This document shows positions 31,083-42,626 of a stretch of DNA of 64,000 nt, piece by piece (positions within the stretch are counted from its first letter, which is position 1; every line of letters starts with the position of its first letter). The position numbers and the translations under genes are program-made. This DNA is from Rhodanobacter sp. A1T4 (GTDB taxonomy: Bacteria; Pseudomonadota; Gammaproteobacteria; Xanthomonadales; Rhodanobacteraceae), in contig NZ_JACHCP010000006.1 of the NCBI RefSeq assembly GCF_014207185.1, positions 62,001-126,000 on the forward strand, in the 5' to 3' direction. Under the pieces are notes generated by a model that was not told where the DNA came from, did not search any database, and saw only the letters and a list, made by a program, of their open reading frames with translations.

Positions 31083-32938
31083 TGGGAGCACACATCAGCG
31101 CGTTGTTGCGCCGCCTGAAGATCGGCGCGCTGCTGCTGGCGATAGCCGGCAGCGTTTGCGCAGCAACGGTGGTGTCCAGCGCAGGGCCAATCACCATCCA
31201 GGGTCATCACTTCGTTCGCGCGGGCAAGCCCTATCAGATCATTTCCGGCGCGATCCACTTCCAGCGCGTTCCACCCCAGTACTGGCGCGACCGCCTGCGC
31301 AAGGCGCGCGCGATGGGTTTGAACACCATCGAAACTTACGTGTTCTGGAACGCGGTGGAACCGCAGCGCGGCCATTTTGATTTCAGCGGACCCAACGATG
31401 TGGTGGCCTTTGTCCGGATGGCGCAGGCCGAGGGCCTGAATGTAATCCTGCGGCCCGGCCCCTATGTCTGCGCCGAGTGGGAGGCGGGCGGTTTTCCAGC
31501 ATGGCTGTTCGCCGATCCGCACTTGCGGGTGCGTACGCAGGACCCGGCTTACCTCGCGGCGGCGGACGCCTATTTGCAGCGCCTGGGACAGCAACTGGCA
31601 CCGTTGATGGCGGCGCGTGGCGGGCCGATCATCGCGGTGCAGGTGGAGAATGAATACGGCTCCTACGGCAACGATCGCGACTACATGGAGGATATCCACC
31701 GCGCGCTGATTCGCGCTGGCCTTGGCCAGGATCTGATGTTCACCTCCGACGGCGCCGACATGCTGGCCAACGACGCGCTGCCGGGCATGCTGGCGGTGAT
31801 CAATTTCGCGCCCGGCGAGGCCAAGAGCGCGTTCGCCAAACTCGCCGCCTTTCGCCCCGGTCAGCCGCGCATGGCCGGGGAATACTGGGCCGGCTGGTTC
31901 GATGCCTGGGGCGGCGAACATGCCCATACCGATGCCGCCCAACAGGCCGGCGAGCTGGCCTGGATGCTGGCGCGGGGTTATTCGGTAAGCCTGTACATGT
32001 TCGAGGGTGGCACCAGCTTCGGCTTCATGAATGGCGCCAACTATCAGGGCAGCCCCGCCGACCATTACGCGGCCCAGACCACCAGCTACGACTACGACGC
32101 CGTGCTGGATGAGGCTGGCCGGCCCACGCCCAAGTTCAATCTGTTCCGCGACGTGATTGCCAAGGCAACCGGCCGCACTTCGCCGCCACTGCCAGCGCCT
32201 ACGCCGTTCATGACGCTGCCGGCGATTACACTGGGCGAGTCGGCCTCGCTGTGGGACAACCTGCCCGCGCCGATCCGTGTCGACCAGCCGGCACCGATGG
32301 AACAGTTCGGCCAGGACTACGGTTACATCCTCTACCGCACCCAGCTGAGCGGGCCGGCCAAGGGCCTGCTGTATCTGGGCGAGGTGCGTGACTATGCGGC
32401 GGTGTATCTGGATCGCCAGCCCGTGGGCACGGTCGATCGCCGTCTCAAGCAGGAGACGCTGCCGATTACAGTCGGCGACGGCACGCATACGCTGGATATC
32501 CTGGTGGAGAATACCGGGCGCATCAATTACGGTCCGCATCTGGCCGACGGCCGCGCCGGGTTGGTCGATCCGGTCTGGCTCGACGGCAAACGGCTGAACG
32601 GCTGGCAGGTCTATCCGCTGCCGATGCGTTCGCCCGATACGCTGCGCGGCTGGACCAGCGTCCCGGTCGAAGGGCCCGCCTTCCATCGAGCGCACTTTCG
32701 CGTCGAGCAGCCGGCCGACACGTATCTCGACGTCAGCACGTTCGGCAAGGGCGTCGCTTGGGTCGATGGCCGTAACCTCGGCCGGATCTGGGATATCGGT
32801 CCGCAGCGTTCGCTGTATTTGCCGTCGCCATGGCTCGATCGCGGCGACAACACCCTGGTGATTTTCGATCTGCAGACCCGACACGGCGCACGGGTAAGTG
32901 GTTCGGTGCAGCCGGTGTGGTCATCGCCAGCGCACTGA
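31079..32938 (+). CDS. Beta-galactosidase, GH35
   Basis: This is an exported beta-galactosidase of 619 residues with signal LKIGALLLAIAGSVCAA. The barrel begins with YQIISGAIHFQRVPPQYWRDRL and ETYVFWNAVEPQRGHFDF. ILRPGPYVCAEWEAGGFPAWL contains the galactose-binding residues. The acid/base is E192 in VQVENEYGSYG, and the nucleophile is E268 in MAGEYWAGWFD. Two jelly-roll domains follow, from about 370 (LPAPIRVDQPAPMEQFGQDY) and about 520 to the C-terminus (FGKGVAWVDGRNLGRIWDIG). The start overlaps the stop of the remnant frame upstream. It ends the plus-strand glycosidase operon and would remove terminal beta-galactose, for example from Lewis-a type or complex N-glycan antennae. Confidence 0.94.
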   Translation: MMGAHISALLRRLKIGALLLAIAGSVCAATVVSSAGPITIQGHHFVRAGKPYQIISGAIHFQRVPPQYWRDRLRKARAMGLNTIETYVFWNAVEPQRGHFDFSGPNDVVAFVRMAQAEGLNVILRPGPYVCAEWEAGGFPAWLFADPHLRVRTQDPAYLAAADAYLQRLGQQLAPLMAARGGPIIAVQVENEYGSYGNDRDYMEDIHRALIRAGLGQDLMFTSDGADMLANDALPGMLAVINFAPGEAKSAFAKLAAFRPGQPRMAGEYWAGWFDAWGGEHAHTDAAQQAGELAWMLARGYSVSLYMFEGGTSFGFMNGANYQGSPADHYAAQTTSYDYDAVLDEAGRPTPKFNLFRDVIAKATGRTSPPLPAPTPFMTLPAITLGESASLWDNLPAPIRVDQPAPMEQFGQDYGYILYRTQLSGPAKGLLYLGEVRDYAAVYLDRQPVGTVDRRLKQETLPITVGDGTHTLDILVENTGRINYGPHLADGRAGLVDPVWLDGKRLNGWQVYPLPMRSPDTLRGWTSVPVEGPAFHRAHFRVEQPADTYLDVSTFGKGVAWVDGRNLGRIWDIGPQRSLYLPSPWLDRGDNTLVIFDLQTRHGARVSGSVQPVWSSPAH

Positions 32939-33031
32939 CGCGTGCTGCCCGCCCGCTGTCATTGGATACCGTCATGCCGCGCCAGCCTTCGGCGACGCGG
33001 CATGCGTCCGATGTTTTCCGGACCTCCTCGC

Positions 33032-34432
33032 TCAGGGCGTGGCCGGGTCGGTCACGTCGAACAGCTTGAAGTCGCGGATGTGTGCGGTGCCGGTGCTGGA
33101 AAGAATGTTCAGGCGCACCTTGTTCGTGGTCACCGGCGCGAAGCGATCGATCTTCATGTGGCCGATCGCCTCGGCCTGCGCCACAGTTTTCCAGGCGCCG
33201 TCGACCCATGCCTGCACGGCGTACTTTTGTACCTGCTGGCCGGCACTGAGCCACTCCGTGGTCATGCTGTGGTTGAAGGTCACCGGCTGGGCAAAGTCCA
33301 CCTCCAACAGGGCGTGATGCGAACCTTCCGGCGCCGACCAGAACGTGTCGCCATCGTCGTCCAGAGCGGCGGCGGTGTTGGCATCGGTGGACAGGTGTTG
33401 GCGAGCCAGATCCCTGTCGTTGCCGTAGCGTGCCCGCAGCGCTTCGCCGAACGCTTTCAGCCGGGCCACGTCTGCCTCGGGCAGCAGACCGTGCCGGTTG
33501 GGCGCCAGGCCCAGCATCAGCTGGCCGCCCAGGCCAACGCTGTTCTCCCAGATGTCCATCAGTTCGGCGACGCTCTTGAGCGTCTGGTCGCTGTCCGGAT
33601 GCCAGAACCATTGCAGCTTGTGCAGCGGGGTATCCACCTCCACCGGGCGCCAGCGCAGTTCGCCGTGGCGGTCGATCACGTTCCAGTTCTCCCCGTGGAT
33701 GCGGCCGTCTTCCTGGCCCACCCAGCGGATGTCGCCATAAGCGAACAGGCCCACGTCGGCAAACACCATGGCGTTGGGTTGGTAGGTGCGCAACGTTTCG
33801 ATGTACTTCTTGAAGTCGTAGATGTGTCCTGCACTGCCGGCGCCGTCCAACCACCATTCGACCAGCGGACCGTAGGGCTGCACCAGCTCCTCCACCTGTC
33901 CGGCATAGTAGGCGTCGTAGGCGCCGGAGTTCTTGTAGGCTGGCTCGTGCCGGTCCCACGGCGAGAGATAGATGCCGAATTCCATACCCTGTCGGCGCAC
34001 TGCTTCTTCGGTCATGCGCACCAGGTCGCCCTTACCGTGCATCCATGGGCTGTTCTTCACCGAGTAGTCGCTCTTGCCGGTTGGCCACAGCGCGAATCCA
34101 TCGTGGTGCTTGGCCACCAGCACCAGATAACGCGCGCCCGCCGCTTTGGCTGCCTTCGCCCACTGCTCGGGATCGACGTGGTCGGGATTGAACACGCTCG
34201 GACTGGCGCTGCCGTCCCCCCACTCGCGGTCGAGAAAGGTGTTGGTGCCGAAGTGCACGATCACGCCGAATTCGAGGTCTTGCCAATGCGTTTGCTGCGG
34301 CGATGGCGTGATGTCGGTGAAGTTCTCCGCCGTCGCTGCGCTGGTCCAGATGAAAGCGCAGGCGAGTGCGCTCGTCAGAAGGCGGTGGCGCAAGCGGCGG
34401 TGGCGATGGGTTCGATCGCTGGCAGTTTTCAT
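33032..34432 (-). CDS. Alpha-L-fucosidase, GH29 (second copy) with C-terminal discoidin-like domain
   Basis: This 466-residue exported fucosidase is clearly different from the copy at 20.5 kb. Signal: LLTSALACAFIWTSAATA. The GH29 core reads WQDLEFGVIVHFGTNTF near residue 50, RYLVLVAKHHDGFALWPTGK near 98 and GPLVEWWLDGAGSAG with nucleophile D196. The HFGTNTF and VEWWLDG pattern resembles GH29 subfamily B, which favours alpha-1,3/1,4-fucose of branched (Lewis-type) structures. The C-terminal 120 residues resemble an F5/8 type C (CBM32-like) module (LLEVDFAQPVTFNHSMTTEWL, NKVRLNILSSTGTAHIRDFKL). It converges on GH35 and diverges from the sialidase-like gene. Two fucosidases of different type suggest coverage of different fucose linkages. 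Confidence 0.92.
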   Translation of the reverse strand: MKTASDRTHRHRRLRHRLLTSALACAFIWTSAATAENFTDITPSPQQTHWQDLEFGVIVHFGTNTFLDREWGDGSASPSVFNPDHVDPEQWAKAAKAAGARYLVLVAKHHDGFALWPTGKSDYSVKNSPWMHGKGDLVRMTEEAVRRQGMEFGIYLSPWDRHEPAYKNSGAYDAYYAGQVEELVQPYGPLVEWWLDGAGSAGHIYDFKKYIETLRTYQPNAMVFADVGLFAYGDIRWVGQEDGRIHGENWNVIDRHGELRWRPVEVDTPLHKLQWFWHPDSDQTLKSVAELMDIWENSVGLGGQLMLGLAPNRHGLLPEADVARLKAFGEALRARYGNDRDLARQHLSTDANTAAALDDDGDTFWSAPEGSHHALLEVDFAQPVTFNHSMTTEWLSAGQQVQKYAVQAWVDGAWKTVAQAEAIGHMKIDRFAPVTTNKVRLNILSSTGTAHIRDFKLFDVTDPATP

Positions 34433-34460
34433 GCGGTGCTCTTGGTGGTTTTTATATTTG

Positions 34461-34474
34461 GACGTAAAAACGTC
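34461..34474. repeat. Short palindrome in the GH29/sialidase-like divergent promoter region
   Basis: GACGT and ACGTC flank AAAA, a perfect 5-bp inverted repeat in the 80-base gap between two divergent genes. The region around it is AT-rich (TTTTTATATTTG), unlike the neighbours. It is a candidate operator for these two genes. The copy is single and short, so the evidence is weak. Confidence 0.35.
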
Positions 34475-34512
34475 TATTCGATGTCATCCATTAGAGGTTC
34501 CATATAGCGACC

Positions 34513-35580
34513 ATGTCAATGAAAAAGTCCGACTTTTATCGACCGGATCGCAGGGTGGTCCGGTGGGGATTCTTGCTGCTCGCTTTTTCGGTTTTCCGGT
34601 TGCATGCTGCCTCAAATGCGGTGCAGCTGCGTGAGTTCATCGCTGCTTTGCCGACCACGCCGCAGAGTCATGCGGCGACCATCGTGCAGACACCGGACGC
34701 GCTGGTCGCCGCATGGTTCGGCGGCAGGCACGAGCGCGACCCCGGCGTGGGTATCTGGCTGTCGCGCAAGCTGGCGGGGCAATGGACGCCGCCGGTCGAG
34801 GTGGCCAATGGTGTACAGGCCAGCGGCGAGCGCCTGCCATGCTGGAATCCGGTACTGTTTCTGCCGAGGCACGGGCCGCTGATGCTGTTCTACAAGGTCG
34901 GCCCCGATCCGCAGCACTGGTGGGGCATGCTGAAAACCTCGACCGATCAGGGCGTCCACTGGAGCGATGCGCGCAGGCTTGCCGACGGCGTGCTGGGGCC
35001 GATCAAGAACAAACCGGTGCAGCTCGCGGATGGCAGCATTGTCAGTCCCTCCAGTCGCGAAGACGGGTCTTGGCGCATCCAGTTCGAGCGCTCCATCGAC
35101 GGAGGCGAGCAGTGGACGTTGGCCAGCGCGGTGCCGAATCCGGAACATATCGAGGCGATCCAGCCCAGCCTGCTGCGCTGGTCTGGCGAGCAGCTGCAGG
35201 CGATCGGTCGCACGCGTCAGAACCGTGTGTTCAGCACATGGTCCAGCGATGGCGGCAGGCACTGGTCAGCGTTGCATCTGCTGGAGCTGGCCAATCCGAA
35301 TTCGGGTATCGACGCGGTGTCGCTGGCGGACGGCCGTGCCCTGCTTGTCTACAACCCCACGGATCACGGCAAGGACTGGTGGGATGGTCGCGGTCAGTTG
35401 GCGCTGGCCCTGTCGCGCGACGGTGAGCACTGGGCGCGCGCGCTTACTCTGGAGAACGAGCGGGGCGCGGAGTTCTCCTATCCTGCGGTGATCCAGACGC
35501 GCGATGGCCTGGTGCATATCCTCTACACCTGGAAGCGCCAGCGCATTCGCTATGTCGTGATCGATCCGGCAAGGCTGTGA
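34513..35580 (+). CDS. Exported sialidase-like beta-propeller protein (BNR/Asp-box)
   Basis: This 355-residue exported protein has signal WGFLLLAFSVFRLHA and three Asp-boxes of the form SxDxGxxW: STDQGVHW near 141, SIDGGEQW near 196 and SSDGGRHW near 246. This gives a six-bladed propeller of the BNR_2 / predicted neuraminidase (COG4692) type. The first-blade arginine motif of true GH33 sialidases (Phe/Tyr-Arg-Ile-Pro) is missing, and in its place is SHAATIVQTPDALVAAWFGG. It may therefore cut another sugar. GNPVLF-like segments (CWNPVLFLPRHGPLMLFYKV) and FSYPAVIQTRDGLVHILYTW belong to this family. It is divergent from the GH29 gene beside it. Its substrate is unknown. Confidence 0.75.
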   Translation: MSMKKSDFYRPDRRVVRWGFLLLAFSVFRLHAASNAVQLREFIAALPTTPQSHAATIVQTPDALVAAWFGGRHERDPGVGIWLSRKLAGQWTPPVEVANGVQASGERLPCWNPVLFLPRHGPLMLFYKVGPDPQHWWGMLKTSTDQGVHWSDARRLADGVLGPIKNKPVQLADGSIVSPSSREDGSWRIQFERSIDGGEQWTLASAVPNPEHIEAIQPSLLRWSGEQLQAIGRTRQNRVFSTWSSDGGRHWSALHLLELANPNSGIDAVSLADGRALLVYNPTDHGKDWWDGRGQLALALSRDGEHWARALTLENERGAEFSYPAVIQTRDGLVHILYTWKRQRIRYVVIDPARL

Positions 35581-35708
35581 GTCACATCGTCGGCATGCGC
35601 ATGCTGCGCCAGTGGTCAAACGCAGACGCAAGAGGATATAAGGCAGGCGTGCTTGCCCCCGCAGTTACCTACCGGCAAACGGCGCGCCCGATCCATCCAT
35701 CGATGTAC

Positions 35709-38678
<2,970 letters not shown>

Positions 38679-38933
38679 GACGCTCGGATTTTGGGGTGAA
38701 CAGGAACTATAACAACCTGTGTGATGGCTTCCGTGCATGCCATGTGCCGAACTCGTTGTCGCAAGCTTGGGACAGTTGCTGGATGCGCCTGGCAGCCTCG
38801 CGCAGACGCTTCGATGGCTGCGTCAATCGGGCCCTGACGTCCGCCAGTCAGCTGCGGTTTGTGGCCCGGCCGGTGTATCTGGTTACTATGTGAAGCTAAT
38901 TTCAGTCAGTTGCTTCGAACGGAAGGTAGATAG

Positions 38934-39725
38934 ATGGCAATGCGCAAGCGGCTCGGCTTGATCGTCGGCATTTTGCTGGCAGCGACCATCGCGCCGGCAT
39001 TTGCTGCGCAACCCACCGAACAGCAGGTCCGCCAGCTGATGGACGTGATCGGACTGGGCAAGTCACTGAGTCAGATGAATGCGCAGGTTGCCACCAGCAT
39101 GCAGCAGGCGTTGCCCTGCGTGTCATCCAACTACTGGCAGCGCTATATCGACGAGAACAGCAGCAAGGACTTTATCGGTCGTCTCGTGCCGGTCTACCAG
39201 AAGCATTTCACCGCGGACGAGGTGGATGGCATGGTGAAGTTCTACAGCTCTCCCTTGGGTCAAAAAGTACTCACCGAAATGCCGCTGGCGTTGGCCGAGG
39301 CGAATCAGGCCGGCCAGCAGTGGGGTCATGAGCACACCCAGCAAATGATCTCCAAGCTGGTGCAGGCAGGCACGTTGGGTACCGATGGCCGTTGCCCGGC
39401 GACCGCCTTCGCGGGAAACCCGGCGTCCAGCGCCTCCACAGCCTCGGCCGATTCAAGTTCAAGCGATGAGGCTGTGCCTGCGGCGGTGGCTCCCGTGGCT
39501 GTCCCGGAGCACGCCGCATCCTCCAGGCGGCACGGGCATGTGCCGGTCAAAAAGCACACCACCACGAAAAAGAAGGCTGTGCCTGCCAAAAAGGCCGTCC
39601 CGGCCAAGAAAGGTGTGCCTGCCAAGGCCACGACGCCCGCCAAGACCGCGACCAAACCCCACACCACAACGCAAAAACCCGCATCCGACAACCAGAAAAC
39701 CGCGCCAGCCAGTCAGGGCACCTGA
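38934..39725 (+). CDS. DUF2059 domain protein with lysine-rich VPAKK repeat tail
   Basis: This 263-residue exported protein has a signal peptide (GLIVGILLAATIAPAFA) followed by a DUF2059 helical domain (about 25-140). The domain includes QVRQLMDVIGLGKSLSQM, YQKHFTADEVDGMVKFYSSP and GQKVLTEMPLALAEANQAGQ. A Ser/Ala linker leads to a basic tail from about residue 195, in which VPAKKA, VPAKKG and VPAKAT are tandem copies within a Lys/Thr/Pro-rich stretch, like histone-H1 or AlgP tails. DUF2059 function is not established. A polycationic tail on an exported protein might bind anionic envelope polymers or DNA, which is inference. AAGG precedes the ATG. It is divergent from uvrA with about 255 empty bases between. 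Confidence 0.85.
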   Translation: MAMRKRLGLIVGILLAATIAPAFAAQPTEQQVRQLMDVIGLGKSLSQMNAQVATSMQQALPCVSSNYWQRYIDENSSKDFIGRLVPVYQKHFTADEVDGMVKFYSSPLGQKVLTEMPLALAEANQAGQQWGHEHTQQMISKLVQAGTLGTDGRCPATAFAGNPASSASTASADSSSSDEAVPAAVAPVAVPEHAASSRRHGHVPVKKHTTTKKKAVPAKKAVPAKKGVPAKATTPAKTATKPHTTTQKPASDNQKTAPASQGT

Positions 39726-39765
39726 ACGCGGCGTAGGGTGGTCCATGCGGGATGGTGGTCAGTAT

Positions 39766-39795
39766 TTGACCAGCGCGCGCTCAGGTCGTTATAAT
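39766..39795 (+). promoter_or_regulatory. Sigma-70 promoter of the rplU-rpmA operon
   Basis: TTGACC (39766-39771) and a perfect TATAAT (39790-39795) are separated by 18 bases, ending 68 bases before the rplU ATG. It is the strongest consensus promoter noticed in the window and is in the expected place for a ribosomal-protein transcript. Confidence 0.8.
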
Positions 39796-39863
39796 CCGCG
39801 GTTCGCCAAGCCGCAATTAGGCTATGGCGGTACCCAAGAGAATAACTAAAGAAGGGCAATACG

Positions 39864-40178
39864 ATGAGTTACGCAGTCATCAAGACCGGTGGCAAGCAGT
39901 ACCGCGTACAGCAGGGCGATGTCCTGCGCGTGGAGTTGCTGAACGCCGAAGAAGGCGCGACCTTCAACTTCGACCAGGTGCTGATGCATGGCATCGGTGA
40001 GTCGGTTGTTGTGGGCGCACCGCTGGTTGATGGAGTCACCGTCAGCGCCACCATTCGCAAGCATGGCCGGGCCGACAAGATTCGCATCATCAAGTTTCGC
40101 CGACGCAAGCATTACAAGCGTCAGCAGGGACATCGCCAGCATTTCACCGAAATCGAAATCACGGGCATCAACGCCTGA
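39864..40178 (+). CDS. rplU: 50S ribosomal protein L21
   Basis: This is a structural protein of the large ribosomal subunit that contacts 23S rRNA. The 104 residues begin [20 protein letters not shown] and end [21 protein letters not shown], including the conserved basic loop [15 protein letters not shown]. The length and start are standard. GAAGGGC lies upstream of the ATG. It is followed after 20 bases by rpmA, the universal arrangement, and driven by the promoter at 39766-39795. Confidence 0.99.
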   Translation: MSYAVIKTGGKQYRVQQGDVLRVELLNAEEGATFNFDQVLMHGIGESVVVGAPLVDGVTVSATIRKHGRADKIRIIKFRRRKHYKRQQGHRQHFTEIEITGINA

Positions 40179-40198
40179 GCATCTGGAGCAACTAAGTC

Positions 40199-40456
40199 AT
40201 GGCACATAAAAAAGGCGTAGGTTCCAGCCGCAACGGTCGCGATTCGAACCCGAAATACCTGGGCGTGAAGATTTACGGCGGCCAGGCTATCGAAGCAGGC
40301 AATATCATCATCCGTCAGCGTGGCACCCAGTTCCATCCGGGTACCGGCGTTGGCCTCGGTCGCGACCACACGCTGTTCGCGCTGGTTGATGGCACAGTGC
40401 AGTTCAAGGTTCGCGGCAACAAGAATCGCCGCTTCGTCGACGTCGTTCAGGCTTAA
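40199..40456 (+). CDS. rpmA: 50S ribosomal protein L27
   Basis: This is a large-subunit protein near the peptidyl-transferase centre. Its 85 residues start [22 protein letters not shown] and continue [20 protein letters not shown] to RRFVDVVQA. The short N-terminal form (MAHKKG) shows no sign of the processed leader known in Firmicutes. GGAG lies 10 bases upstream of the ATG. A strong terminator follows at 40481. Confidence 0.99.
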   Translation: MAHKKGVGSSRNGRDSNPKYLGVKIYGGQAIEAGNIIIRQRGTQFHPGTGVGLGRDHTLFALVDGTVQFKVRGNKNRRFVDVVQA

Positions 40457-40480
40457 GCCTCAACGACGCGGCAACGAAGG

Positions 40481-40502
40481 CCCCGCTTCGGCGGGGTTTT
40501 TT
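40481..40502 (+). terminator. Rho-independent terminator after rpmA
   Basis: CCCCGC and GCGGGG form a perfect 6-bp stem with a TTCG tetraloop, followed by six T residues. It separates rplU-rpmA from obgE, 97 bases downstream, implying at least partly independent transcription of obgE. Confidence 0.92.
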
Positions 40503-40565
40503 GTTGCTGCAGTTGAAAATGGACGACAGGGAACGGTAAAGGCCGTAGCCCGGTTTGCCCTATGA

Positions 40566-41678
<1,113 letters not shown>

Positions 41679-41762
41679 TCGGTCGCTGATCGATTTGGTC
41701 GGCGGATCAGGCGACTTGCTTGCCGAGTCAACGGGTGTGGCGCGCTGCGTCTGCTGAGACGG

Positions 41763-42533
41763 TTAGGGTGGCGGATGATCCGCATTTGGTTGTGCGTTTG
41801 AATCCGATTTTTTGGACGTCTGAATGTCGTCCGATTTGACCGGAGTTAGTGCTCCGACCGAAACCGTGCCGGTGTTGTAGGGATTGTCACTTGCCAAAAG
41901 CTCCTGGTAAGCGAGCGAGCCATCCGTATGGATTCCTTTCGGATCGCCGACATTCAAAGGCCCAATCGTATGACCGGTGTGCGAGCCTGTTGTTGCCGAC
42001 TGGACTTGGGCCCAACGATTTTTGGCACGGCGCAATGCCGATTTGTCGCCGTATGTGGGTTCGAGTTCTTTCAGGATCGCATCCGCCTTGCTCGAATCGC
42101 CTGGCTTGAGGTTCGCCTCGACCAGCGCCTGTGCCTTCAGGTATTTCGGATTTTTTCGCTCGGCAGCCAGCCTCATCCATGCCATCGCGCGAGGGAGATC
42201 GACCGCCGTACCCTGACCTAGTGCGTACATTACGGCGAGATTATATTCGGCGGGTTTGTACGCCCAAGACGCAGAAACCTCATACATCTGCACGGCAAAC
42301 GCATAATCGTTATGTGTAAAGGCATAAGCACCGATATTGAAATAGTACTGGCCGGGCCGTCCATCGGCTAACGGTGTGTCTGCTGTGAATGCCGGTGGAC
42401 TGCCATTTGGGCCGGCTGCCGTGTTGTATTTCGAAAGGTCCAGACCCTCGGGAAGCGCTTGGCCGAAGACAGGCGTAACGAGCGCAGCTGTCAGGAAAAA
42501 CAAATCGCGGATAACGGCTACGAATTTGTTCAT
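41763..42533 (-). CDS. Exported Sel1/TPR-like repeat protein
   Basis: From the ATG at 42533 (GGAGAGTC before it) there are 256 residues. A signal peptide (LFFLTAALVTPVFG, cut near GQA) precedes Sel1-like helical repeats: YYFNIGAYAFTHNDYAFAVQ, WAYKPAEYNLAVMYALGQGT and DLPRAMAWMRLAAERKNPKY. GDPKGIHTDGSLAYQELLAS follows, and the C-terminus is a low-complexity Ser/Lys/Pro tail. Sel1 proteins are scaffolds and no specific partner is evident. It converges on obgE. The in-frame start at 42617 adds 28 residues that do not look like a leader and is rejected. Confidence 0.75.
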   Translation of the reverse strand: MNKFVAVIRDLFFLTAALVTPVFGQALPEGLDLSKYNTAAGPNGSPPAFTADTPLADGRPGQYYFNIGAYAFTHNDYAFAVQMYEVSASWAYKPAEYNLAVMYALGQGTAVDLPRAMAWMRLAAERKNPKYLKAQALVEANLKPGDSSKADAILKELEPTYGDKSALRRAKNRWAQVQSATTGSHTGHTIGPLNVGDPKGIHTDGSLAYQELLASDNPYNTGTVSVGALTPVKSDDIQTSKKSDSNAQPNADHPPP

Positions 42534-42626
42534 GACTCTCCAGTCCTTGGTTATATTCGTTACCTCCAGCACGCTACTCCTAGTATTTGAAAGGCACAAT
42601 AATGCCGGTCTTTTCACGACCAGCTG

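Noticed and set aside
32942..34507. 521-codon plus-strand frame opposite the second GH29
   Set aside because: The minus-strand gene has signal peptide, catalytic Asp and discoidin tail; the plus frame has nothing recognisable.
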